Below the pieces are notes generated by a model, which was not told the DNA's origin, did no database searches, and saw nothing but the letters and a program-made list of their open reading frames with translations. Below, piece by piece: positions 26,955-34,912 of a stretch of 64,000 bases of DNA. Numbering within the stretch: the stretch's first letter is position 1; the number at the start of each line of letters is the position of its first letter. The position numbers and the translations under genes were made by a program. Origin of the DNA: Citrobacter amalonaticus (GTDB lineage Bacteria; Pseudomonadota; Gammaproteobacteria; Enterobacterales; Enterobacteriaceae); contig NZ_CP014015.2 in the NCBI RefSeq assembly GCF_001559075.2, forward strand, positions 3,720,001 to 3,784,000, read 5' to 3'.

Positions 26955-26971
26955 AACAAGTCCGATCAGTT
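26955..26971. promoter_or_regulatory. FadR activator site of fabA
   Basis: The minus strand reads aactgatcggacttgtt, matching the FadR site of E. coli fabA, where FadR activates transcription in the absence of long-chain acyl-CoA. The last six bases overlap the 3' end of lonH (stop at 26966), so the fabA control region reaches into the neighbouring gene. Confidence 0.75.
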
Positions 26972-28726
26972 CGGAAAAATCCCGTTCAGCCAGCGCAGCG
27001 GCCACGGAAAACGGTGACGCCCTTCCTGTTGCGTCGCCTGGGCGATACGCTCCTGGATAGTCTGCATCAGCGTCATCTGGCCTTCGCCATCCCACACCAG
27101 ATTTAACAGCAGCGGTAATGCGTCAGTCACGTCATCTACCGCCCAGATAGTGAACTTCTCTTCTTCAACGGCCTGCAACAGTGCGGGTTGCAGACTCAGG
27201 TGTCTGACGTTAGAAGAAGGGATAATCACCCCTTGTTTACCCGTCAGTTCACGCTGTTGGCAAATCGCGAAGAAGCCTTCAATTTTTTCATTTAAACCGC
27301 CAACCGGTTGGGCACGACCGAACTGATCGACCGATCCGGTAATAGCGATGTTCTGATTCACCGGCACATCTGACAGGGCGCTGATGAGCGCGCACAGTTC
27401 CGCCATGGATGCGCTGTCGCCATCGACTTCACTGTAAGACTGTTCAAACGTAAGCGAAGCCGAGAAGGGGAGCTGTTGTTCGAGCTGGAGTTCTGACATC
27501 AGGAACGCCTGCATGATCATCATCCCCTTAGCATGAATATTACCGCCAAGTTCAGCTTTCCGCTCAATGTCCGTGAATTCGCCATCGCCGATGTGCACGA
27601 CGCAGCTGATACGAGAAGGTTCACCGAAGGCGCGAGGGTGGCCAGGAAACTCAATCACCGACAGGGCATTGATCTGACCAACGCGCTCACCCTCGGTTTC
27701 GATCAGAATCTGTTCCTGTAGGATCTCATCCTGCATGCGTTCAGCCAGGAACCCTTCACGCCACTCTCTCTGGGCAAGCATCAGGCTAAGCTGTTCACCG
27801 GTGCAGGTTTCGCTTTCGCACAGCGGCGCGACTTCCGTGAACTGCCTGATGATCCACAGCGGATTGAGCGGTAACGTATCCTGTTCGCCGGTATAGCGCA
27901 CCGCTTCGCGAACCAGCACTTCCCAGGCGTCGGGCGCCGGGTAAGGCAACTGATTACGTTTCGCGGTCCACGTTACCCACTGGCACCACTGCGTCATGGA
28001 TTCTGCATCCACAATCTGTAGATTATCTTCGAATTCGCTATAGATTGCCTGTTCGGCCAGTTCGGGTTCCATCTCCTGGAAATCCGCCAGCGATTCGCGC
28101 TCACCGACTAACAGCACCTTCAGTTTAAGCGGCATAGACGGCACAGAGACCGGCAGAGGACGTGATTCATCAAAGGCTACCCAGTCAAAGCGTTCGCGGC
28201 TGACAATCGCTTTCAGGCGCATCCACAGCAGCGGTTGCGCAAGCAAGGTGCGCAGGGAGATAACCAGCACGCCGCCATTGGCCTGGTGAACCAGTCCCGG
28301 TTGTAACGTGATGTCGCCGTTGAATTGACGCAGGCAGCCAAACAGCTGCTCCGCCTCAACCCAGTCGGCAATCACCACCTGAGATAAGGTAGAAAAATTG
28401 TCCTCTTCCCGCTCAGCGTCACGATAGCGAATCGTGTGACCAGAGATCTCGTAATGACCTCCCGTCAGTTGACCAGCATCGTGCTGCAAGGCACGTGCGG
28501 CATCGGCAAGCAGATTAAGATACTCAAGCTCTTCGGGCGCTTTGGCCAGCATAAAAGGGGATGAGGCTCTGGGCTGTAACAATTGCTCCAGGGCAAATTG
28601 CAAGCGTGGTTGAGTATCACTCAGTAATGTGTCGTTTTCTTCAGTGACATGTGGCTGTGCAAAAATCTCCTGATAGCTTTCGGTATCAGGGACAAGATCA
28701 CGCCATGCAAGTTTCGTAATGGTCAA
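26966..28726 (-). CDS. lonH: Lon-like protease LonH (YcbZ)
   Basis: A 586-residue protein with a C-terminal Lon (S16) protease domain. The catalytic Ser is in EVDGDSASMAELCAL (about residue 457) and the Lys in VGGLNEKIEGFF (about 500). The N-terminal part has no recognisable Walker A, so it differs from true Lon. Its substrates are unknown to me. It reads toward fabA; the divergent neighbour is matP. Confidence 0.9.
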   Translation of the reverse strand: MTITKLAWRDLVPDTESYQEIFAQPHVTEENDTLLSDTQPRLQFALEQLLQPRASSPFMLAKAPEELEYLNLLADAARALQHDAGQLTGGHYEISGHTIRYRDAEREEDNFSTLSQVVIADWVEAEQLFGCLRQFNGDITLQPGLVHQANGGVLVISLRTLLAQPLLWMRLKAIVSRERFDWVAFDESRPLPVSVPSMPLKLKVLLVGERESLADFQEMEPELAEQAIYSEFEDNLQIVDAESMTQWCQWVTWTAKRNQLPYPAPDAWEVLVREAVRYTGEQDTLPLNPLWIIRQFTEVAPLCESETCTGEQLSLMLAQREWREGFLAERMQDEILQEQILIETEGERVGQINALSVIEFPGHPRAFGEPSRISCVVHIGDGEFTDIERKAELGGNIHAKGMMIMQAFLMSELQLEQQLPFSASLTFEQSYSEVDGDSASMAELCALISALSDVPVNQNIAITGSVDQFGRAQPVGGLNEKIEGFFAICQQRELTGKQGVIIPSSNVRHLSLQPALLQAVEEEKFTIWAVDDVTDALPLLLNLVWDGEGQMTLMQTIQERIAQATQQEGRHRFPWPLRWLNGIFPN

Positions 28727-28911
28727 AGTTGATGTTTTTTAGTCTGTTGTAAAAGACGCGATTATAGCGTAACCGTCCGCGCTTCACACGTGGAAAGCGA
28801 TGGCAAACGCACAGGAGGCTGCAGAGTGGCTCACAGCCTGAATATTCTTTTCTTCAGATGCTAAAAAAGCTGATATTCTGATAGGAGTGACACGGTAACA
28901 TTGAGATCGCC

Positions 28912-29364
28912 ATGAAATATCAACAACTTGAGAATCTTGAAAGCGGTTGGAAGTGGAAGTACCTGGTGAAGAAGCATCGCGAAGGGGAATTAATTACCCG
29001 TTACGTGGAGGCCAGTGCTGCCCAGGAGGCCGTGGATTTGTTGCTTACGCTGGAAAATGAACCGGTGCGGGTTAATCTCTGGATTGACGAACATATGAAT
29101 CCCGCGCTGCAAAACCGCATGAAACAGACGATACGCGCGCGGCGTAAACGCCATTTCAATGCCGAGCATCAGCATACGCGAAAGAAATCCATCGATCTGG
29201 AGTTTATCGTCTGGCAAAGACTGGCCGGGCTGGCACAGCGGCGAGGCAAAACGTTATCAGAGACCGTGGTGCAACTGATTGAAGATGCTGAGAATAAAGA
29301 GAAGTACGCTAACAAGATGTCTTCGCTAAAGCAGGATCTGCAGGCGCTGTTAGGCAAAGAGTGA
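28912..29364 (+). CDS. matP: Ter macrodomain organiser MatP
   Basis: A 150-residue DNA-binding protein: a four-helix N-terminal domain, then a ribbon-helix-helix DNA-binding domain (about 90-125, TRKKSIDLEFIVWQRLAGLAQRRGKTLSETVVQLI) and a C-terminal coiled coil (about 128-150) for tetramerisation. MatP binds matS sites to condense the terminus region and links it to the divisome through ZapB. The length and sequence match E. coli YcbG. Confidence 0.95.
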   Translation: MKYQQLENLESGWKWKYLVKKHREGELITRYVEASAAQEAVDLLLTLENEPVRVNLWIDEHMNPALQNRMKQTIRARRKRHFNAEHQHTRKKSIDLEFIVWQRLAGLAQRRGKTLSETVVQLIEDAENKEKYANKMSSLKQDLQALLGKE

Positions 29365-29399
29365 CTCGCTACGTTAAATCTGTTTTGCTGATGACAAAC

Positions 29400-29430
29400 G
29401 AAAAAAAACCCCGCAGCGCGGGGTTTTTTC
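29400..29430. terminator. Bidirectional terminator between matP and ompA
   Basis: Stem accccgc / gcggggt flanked by A6 and T6 runs, placed between the convergent matP and ompA stops, so it can serve both transcripts. Confidence 0.87.
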
Positions 29431-29443
29431 ATAAGACGGAAAC

Positions 29444-30496
29444 TTAAGCCTGCGGCTGAGTTACAACGTCTTTGATGCCTTTAACTTCGATCTCAACGCG
29501 ACGATCCGGGGCCAGGCAGTCGATCAGTGCAGCGCGAGCTTTCACGTTGTCACAGGTGTTGCCAGTAACCGGGTTGGATTCGCCCATACCACGTGCGGAG
29601 ATCTTGTCAGCCGGGATACCTTTAGAGATCAGGTAATCAACAACAGACTGAGCACGTTTCTCAGACAGACCCTGGTTGTAAGCGTCAGAACCGATGCGGT
29701 CAGTGAAGCCCAGAACCACGACGGAACCGTCTTTCGGATCCAGGTTGCTCAGCTGGCTGTACATCTGATCCAGAGCCTGCTGGCCTTCTGGTTTCAGAGT
29801 TGCTTTGTTGAAGTTGAACAGAACGTCAGACTTCAGAGTGAAGTGCTTGGTCTGTACTTCTGGAGCTGGAGCCGGAGCCGGCGCTACGATCGGAGCCGCT
29901 TGTTCCTGACCGAAACGGTAAGAAACACCCACGCTCAGCAGACCGTTGTCCGGGCGAGTACCGATGGTGTTAGCGTCACCGATGTTGTTGGTCCACTGGT
30001 ATTCCAGACGGGTAGCGATTTCAGGAGTAATTGCGTACTCAACACCACCTGCGAATACTGGGGATACGCCAGTGTCGTGATCTTTGGTAGAAGCGCCACC
30101 AGGTACGTTAGACTTGGTGTCTGCACGCCATACCATACCACCCAGACGAGTGTAAATGTCCAGATCGTCAGTGATTGGGTAACCCAGTTTAGCGGTCAGC
30201 TGAACGCCCTGAGCTTTGTAAGCGCCGTTGATGTTGTCACCTTTGTACGGCATACGACCTAACCAGTCGTAACCCATTTCAAAGCCAACATACGGGTTAA
30301 CCTGGTAACCACCGAACGCACCGGCACCCAGTTGGTTTTCGTGGGTCGGACCGTTGTTGTTGATGAAACCAGTGTCATGGTACTGGGACCAGCCCAGTTT
30401 AGCACCAGTGTACCAGGTGTTATCTTTCGGAGCGGCCTGCGCTACGGTAGCGAAACCAGCCAGTGCCACTGCAATCGCGATAGCTGTCTTTTTCAT
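29444..30496 (-). CDS. ompA: Outer membrane protein OmpA
   Basis: A 350-residue protein: signal peptide MKKTAIAIAVALAGFATVAQA, an eight-strand barrel (about 22-195), a proline-rich hinge (APAPAPAPEVQ) and a C-terminal OmpA/peptidoglycan-binding domain (NFNKATLKPEGQQ, GFTDRIGSDAYNQGLSEKRA) with a Cys pair (TCDN ... IDCL). The length equals Salmonella OmpA and is slightly more than E. coli. The start at 30496 has SD gagg; an upstream in-frame start at 30568 lies in the known leader. It anchors the outer membrane to peptidoglycan. Confidence 0.97.
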   Translation of the reverse strand: MKKTAIAIAVALAGFATVAQAAPKDNTWYTGAKLGWSQYHDTGFINNNGPTHENQLGAGAFGGYQVNPYVGFEMGYDWLGRMPYKGDNINGAYKAQGVQLTAKLGYPITDDLDIYTRLGGMVWRADTKSNVPGGASTKDHDTGVSPVFAGGVEYAITPEIATRLEYQWTNNIGDANTIGTRPDNGLLSVGVSYRFGQEQAAPIVAPAPAPAPEVQTKHFTLKSDVLFNFNKATLKPEGQQALDQMYSQLSNLDPKDGSVVVLGFTDRIGSDAYNQGLSEKRAQSVVDYLISKGIPADKISARGMGESNPVTGNTCDNVKARAALIDCLAPDRRVEIEVKGIKDVVTQPQA

Positions 30497-30684
30497 TTTT
30501 TGCGCCTCGTTATCATCCAAAATACGCCATGAATATCTCCAACGAGATAACACGGTTAAATCCTTCACCGGGGGACTAGTTCAATAGTTACTCTACCGAT
30601 ATCTGCGGCTTACGCCGAGCACCCCTGGCGATGTAAAGTCTACAACGTAGTTGAAAACTTACAAGTGTGAACTCTGTCAGGCAT
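30497..30684 (-). promoter_or_regulatory. ompA leader and promoter
   Basis: The long untranslated leader closely resembles the E. coli ompA leader, known for its stabilising 5' stem-loops and as a target of the sRNA MicA near the start. A likely promoter on the minus strand has -35 ttgtaa (30659-30664) and -10 tagact (30637-30642), spacer 16. Just upstream is a CRP-like half site (gtgtgaactctgtcaggcat, 30665-30684). The rest of the gap to sulA (30685-30851) shows nothing I can name. Confidence 0.6.
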
Positions 30685-30851
30685 ATGAAAAAAAAAAGCT
30701 TGTATACATAATATTTAACATTTGGCGCATCAGAATTTTTCGTCAAATTTCGCGGGAACCGCGTCCGCCAAGCGTTCACAGAAAAAAAACGTTAGTCCTC
30801 AATGCGAAGGTACTGGGGTAAAAATAATTCCAGGATAAATCCTAATTTTAC

Positions 30852-31361
30852 TCAATGATACAAATTTGAGTGAATTTTTAGCCCGGTTTGCTGTCTCGTG
30901 GCATGAGTGTGCGCACTTACGGGACGCATGATAAATCCCATCGCGTTCCCCTCATCCGCAGCCTTAACCAATTCAGCATGTTCTTCTTCTGTCAGTTCTT
31001 CTGTCAGCCAGCCGATCACCACGCTGTAGTTGCCCGTGCGTAATGCACGAACCATTGATTCCAGCGTATGGCACGGGGACAGTTGGTTAATTTGCATCAC
31101 TTTGGTCAACGGAAGCCCGGCAGACTGAACCCATTCTCGGCTCAGCTTCTGTTGTGGCGTCAGCCAGAGCTGCCAGCGCGATTGCTGACCTAACTGCTGA
31201 AGAAGCGGTAACAGCAGTAACTGCGTCATCATGGGCTGGTCTTCTCGGTAGACCACTTCGCTGATAAGCCCGGTGGACACTTTCTCGGAAGAGACGCGCG
31301 CCATCGTGTTCGATGTGGAAGAGAATGACGGAGAACGATTTGCGTAGCCTGAAGTGTACAT
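30852..31361 (-). CDS. sulA: SOS cell division inhibitor SulA
   Basis: A 169-residue protein that binds FtsZ and halts division during the SOS response; it is degraded by Lon, and the C-terminal IHSNLYH is the known Lon recognition tail. The core (REDQPMMTQLLLLPLLQQLG ... SREWVQSAGLPLTKVMQ) is highly conserved. The start MYTSGYANRS at 31361 matches E. coli; an ATG two codons upstream is an alternative. A LexA box lies about 25-40 bp upstream. Confidence 0.95.
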   Translation of the reverse strand: MYTSGYANRSPSFSSTSNTMARVSSEKVSTGLISEVVYREDQPMMTQLLLLPLLQQLGQQSRWQLWLTPQQKLSREWVQSAGLPLTKVMQINQLSPCHTLESMVRALRTGNYSVVIGWLTEELTEEEHAELVKAADEGNAMGFIMRPVSAHTHATRQQTGLKIHSNLYH

Positions 31362-31382
31362 AATCAATCCAGCCCTGTGAGT

Positions 31383-31402
31383 TACTGTATGGATGTACAG
31401 TA
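31383..31402. promoter_or_regulatory. LexA (SOS) box of sulA
   Basis: tactgtatggatgtacagta matches the LexA consensus taCTGTatatatataCAGta with perfect CTGT/CAG half sites and a near-perfect palindrome. It lies in the divergent sulA-sxy region, close to sulA. Confidence 0.9.
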
Positions 31403-31578
31403 ACCCTGCTGTCGTGAAAGATCAACTTTATTTTCGGAAAGAGACTCGCAATTTTTATTCATGGTAGCGGTAAAAACGAAATTCAGCTTGCCCCTTGAGA
31501 ATAAGTTGCCTATTTTCGTCATTAACGGATTCGTGACGGCAAATCATTCTTTTAGTTTATGATTTAAAAGGGAATTTT

Positions 31579-32208
31579 ATGAAAATTCACTCCTATGACA
31601 GGATCTATAAATCACAGGAATATTTATCTTCTCTGGGGACGATCCACTTCCGCTCACTGTTTGGCAGCTACAGTCTGACTATCCGGAATACCGTTTTTGC
31701 GATGGTCGCCAATGGGGAGCTCTATCTGCGGGCTTGTGAGGAAAGCGTACAGTATTGCGTGCAACATTCCCCAGTCTGGCTGACATTTCTTAAACGCGGG
31801 CGTCCGGTCATGCTTAACTATTATCAGGTCGATGACAGTCTTTGGCGCGACCAGCAACAGTTGATCCAGTTATCGAAGTTTTCGCTGGATGCTGCGTTGC
31901 AAGAGAAGTTGTCCCGCTGTTCTCAGCAGCGGCTTAAGGATCTCCCCAATATGACCTTTCATCTGGAGAGTTTGCTGAATGAGGCGGGGATCTACGACGT
32001 CGCCACCCTGCGAATGCTGGGCGCTAAAATGTGCTGGTTGCGACTTCGACAGATGAATAAATCCATTACTGACAAGGTGCTGTTTAATCTTGAAGGGGCC
32101 ATTTATGGCATTCATGAGGCGGCGCTCCCGGCGATACGCCGCCAGGAGCTTGCTCTGTGGGTTAAGTCGCTTTCGCCGGTGCCGATGTCGGTGGAGAAGA
32201 TTGAGTGA
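31579..32208 (+). CDS. sxy: CRP-S co-activator Sxy (TfoX)
   Basis: A 209-residue TfoX-family regulator with an N-terminal domain (about 1-105) and a C-terminal helical domain (about 115-200, RLKDLPNMTFHLESLLNEAGI). With CRP it activates CRP-S promoters of competence genes. The length equals E. coli Sxy. The last 47 nt overlap the convergent yccS gene. Sxy is often poorly expressed in the laboratory because its leader and translation are limiting. Confidence 0.92.
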   Translation: MKIHSYDRIYKSQEYLSSLGTIHFRSLFGSYSLTIRNTVFAMVANGELYLRACEESVQYCVQHSPVWLTFLKRGRPVMLNYYQVDDSLWRDQQQLIQLSKFSLDAALQEKLSRCSQQRLKDLPNMTFHLESLLNEAGIYDVATLRMLGAKMCWLRLRQMNKSITDKVLFNLEGAIYGIHEAALPAIRRQELALWVKSLSPVPMSVEKIE

Positions 32209-34324
32209 TTTGCCGCTGGAGTCGCCCCATTTCCGGCAGCAGGGCCACCAGTAACCCGACCTGCTGAATCACCAGCGGTTCTTTGCTGTCCGGACGCGGT
32301 TCCAGATACTGGATGCGCTGTTTTAGTTCGGCTAGCGCCTGCTGCACGCGCGCTTCGTCAGCCGGAAGATGATGTAGCGCATCATCGACGTAACAGACCG
32401 CATCGTCCAGCAAAGCCAGCACATCGGGGTTGGTGAGTTGCTCACGATGCGCCCCTAAAGCAGAAATATAACTGGTGAATGTATGGTTGAGGCAAAGCAA
32501 ACGGAATGCGGCCTCACGCGTTTGCGCCGTCACATCGGGCTCGCTGGACATATTCGACACCACGGAGGCCAGCTCCGCATCGCGGTTATGGGCATCGCGG
32601 CGAGCAATCCGGTATGCCAGTCGATTGTCGCGTCCCTGATGATACTGTTCCAGGATAGCGTCCAGATAGCGACAGTTGGCGTCGGTCGCTCTCTCCATCA
32701 TCCGCGGGAGATTACGGAAACGCCAGTCCGGCCAGATAAAGCTCACTGCCGCCCAGGCGATGGCGCAGCCGATGAGCGTATCAATCACCCTCGGGAGGGC
32801 GACTTCAAACCCTTCGCCGAGCAAGTTGAAGCACAGCAGAACTAACAGCGTGATAAACATGGTGGCGTGGGCATACTGGACGTTGCGAAAGGCAAAGAAC
32901 AGGACGCCGGTGATCACCAGTAAAATAAGCTGACCTTCCAGCGACGGAACAAACCATAAAATCGGGATGCCAATCGCCACTCCGACCAGCGTACCGATGA
33001 TCCTCAGCGCCAGGCGGTGCCGCGTGGCGTTGTAGTTTGGCTGACAAACAAACAGGCTGGTCAGCAGGATCCAGTAGCCGTGATTCATACCGGTTATCTG
33101 AATGATCGCATAGCCGACGCACAGGACCAGAGACATCCTGACTGCATGGCGAAACAGCGCAGATTCAGGGGTGAAGTTACGACTCAGCCGCAGCCAGATA
33201 TCACTGAATCCGTGTGGACTGTCATCGGCGAGCTGGCTCTCCGACTCGTTACGCGGCATAGCTTGTGCCTGTTCTGATTCAATCGTTGCCAGTTGTGCAT
33301 CGATGGCGCGCAAATTAGCCAGTAAAAATCCCAGCGTTTTTAGCAGATCGGCGGAGGCGCCGTTTGCCCGCATTCGCTCAAGCGCGGCGTCGAGATGCGT
33401 AAAGGCGCGTTCAAAATGCGGATCGTGCTGATAGGGGACGCGCAACAAAATACAGCGCGACAGTTGCAGACAGGCCTGGCCCTGCATCGACATCAGACGT
33501 TGAAAGCGGAACATCACGTCGCTGTGACGGAAATGGTCGCGTAGCGTCTGGTATTGAATATGCGAAGAGCTGGCGCGCTCATGAATATCCTGCGCCACAA
33601 AGTAGTAATGCAGAGTTCGCCGCGTACCGCGCTGCCCCCGGTCGCCGCGCAGGCGAGTCAGCAGGGACACTTTCGTCTGGTTCAGTGTCGCCATCAGTTG
33701 GCCGTTGGCCAGCGCTAAGTCATAAAGCGGTGCCTGGCTTTCGTCTTCAATATCCGGGTCAAAAAGCCGTGATTTCAACTCCAGATAGTGCGCCAGTTGT
33801 TCATAGCTGCGTGCCAGATTGTCCTGCAGGGGACGAATCGGAAACAGCAAATGGCCGATAAGCGTCAGCCCGTTGTACCAGATAGCGCCCGCCAGCAGCA
33901 AAAGCGGTTGCTGATACCATTGGGCGTACAATGACGCCCCAAGCATGGTGTAAATGGCGATCAGCAGCGCACCAAAGGCAATCGTCGCATACCGCTGTCC
34001 TAAACCGCCGAGCAGGATAAAACCGCTGGTGGAGAGCGTCAGTCCGATGGCGAACAGCCACGGGTAAGGAAACAGCAGCTCGACCGAAGCGGAGGCAATA
34101 AAAAAGCAGATGAGCGTAATGATCAGGTTACGCAGACGACCCGCGAGACGATCGTCCAGATCGGTCAGCGCCGCTGCCACCATCCCCAGCGTCAGGGGGA
34201 TGGTCAGTTTGACATCGCCCAACCACCAGGGCAGCGCAGTTGTTCCGCAGAGGGCGATAAAAATACGCACGTAATAAAGCCAGGTGCTGTTCCAGGTATA
34301 GCGGCGAAGCAGGGGACTTAACAT
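32162..34324 (-). CDS. yccS: FUSC-family inner membrane protein YccS
   Basis: A 720-residue membrane protein of the FUSC/YccS-YhfK family. The N-terminal membrane block (about 15-155) has six hydrophobic helices, there is a cytosolic middle region (about 160-380), a second membrane block (about 390-520) and a cytosolic C-terminal domain with HTFTSYISALGAHRE. The exact transport substrate is unknown. It starts 6 nt after yccF, so the two form an operon. The 3' end overlaps sxy by 47 nt. Confidence 0.9.
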   Translation of the reverse strand: MLSPLLRRYTWNSTWLYYVRIFIALCGTTALPWWLGDVKLTIPLTLGMVAAALTDLDDRLAGRLRNLIITLICFFIASASVELLFPYPWLFAIGLTLSTSGFILLGGLGQRYATIAFGALLIAIYTMLGASLYAQWYQQPLLLLAGAIWYNGLTLIGHLLFPIRPLQDNLARSYEQLAHYLELKSRLFDPDIEDESQAPLYDLALANGQLMATLNQTKVSLLTRLRGDRGQRGTRRTLHYYFVAQDIHERASSSHIQYQTLRDHFRHSDVMFRFQRLMSMQGQACLQLSRCILLRVPYQHDPHFERAFTHLDAALERMRANGASADLLKTLGFLLANLRAIDAQLATIESEQAQAMPRNESESQLADDSPHGFSDIWLRLSRNFTPESALFRHAVRMSLVLCVGYAIIQITGMNHGYWILLTSLFVCQPNYNATRHRLALRIIGTLVGVAIGIPILWFVPSLEGQLILLVITGVLFFAFRNVQYAHATMFITLLVLLCFNLLGEGFEVALPRVIDTLIGCAIAWAAVSFIWPDWRFRNLPRMMERATDANCRYLDAILEQYHQGRDNRLAYRIARRDAHNRDAELASVVSNMSSEPDVTAQTREAAFRLLCLNHTFTSYISALGAHREQLTNPDVLALLDDAVCYVDDALHHLPADEARVQQALAELKQRIQYLEPRPDSKEPLVIQQVGLLVALLPEMGRLQRQITQSSPPTSAPAKAT

Positions 34325-34330
34325 ACTGAC

Positions 34331-34789
34331 TTAGCGTCCTGATGACTCAAAACGGCGACGGGCGTTCGCTTCACGTGCTGCACGTGCGACTTCTACGGAG
34401 ACAACGCGACGTCCCACCGGCCACAGTGCAATCGCGGCAATCTTAAAGTTCGCAATGCCAACCGGAATACCAATGATCGTGATGCATTGGGTGATGCCTG
34501 CGGCGATGTGCATCAGACACAGCCACCAGCCGAAGAAGATCAGCCAGAAAATATTCAGCAGCGTTCCGCCCGTATTCATCAGCACGCTTTTCCCCGCCGG
34601 GTCCAGTTCATCAACATGTACCGCTTCGTTTCCGTAAGGCAGCAGCGACAGCCTGGTGATTTCCCAGCATGAGCGGGTGAGCGGCAGGGTGAAGATCAGC
34701 ACAATACTGACCAGCGTTGCCAGGAACCAGGACAGCGTGGTGGCAAAACCCCCCAACACAAAATTCAAAATATTCAGAACGGTACGCAT
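34331..34789 (-). CDS. yccF: Inner membrane protein YccF
   Basis: A 152-residue membrane protein of the YccF family with two duplicated segments, each with hydrophobic helices (about 8-36 and 72-118) and the repeated Trp-rich FWLIFFGWWL / IALWPVGRR motifs. E. coli YccF is about 148 residues. Function not established; co-transcription with yccS suggests a shared membrane role. Confidence 0.88.
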   Translation of the reverse strand: MRTVLNILNFVLGGFATTLSWFLATLVSIVLIFTLPLTRSCWEITRLSLLPYGNEAVHVDELDPAGKSVLMNTGGTLLNIFWLIFFGWWLCLMHIAAGITQCITIIGIPVGIANFKIAAIALWPVGRRVVSVEVARAAREANARRRFESSGR

Positions 34790-34912
34790 AGACCCTCGGT
34801 TGATTCTGGTTTTCTATGATTTCCGGCAATTGTAACGTTTTTTTGGGCTGGAGCACGTATTCTCTGGCGGTTACACTGAGAAGAAATACGCTTTGTCTGG
34901 ATTGACTGAGTC

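Noticed and set aside
30780..30851. Possible sulA terminator in the sulA-ompA gap
   Set aside because: Only weak, broken repeats; no stem plus T-run that I could defend.
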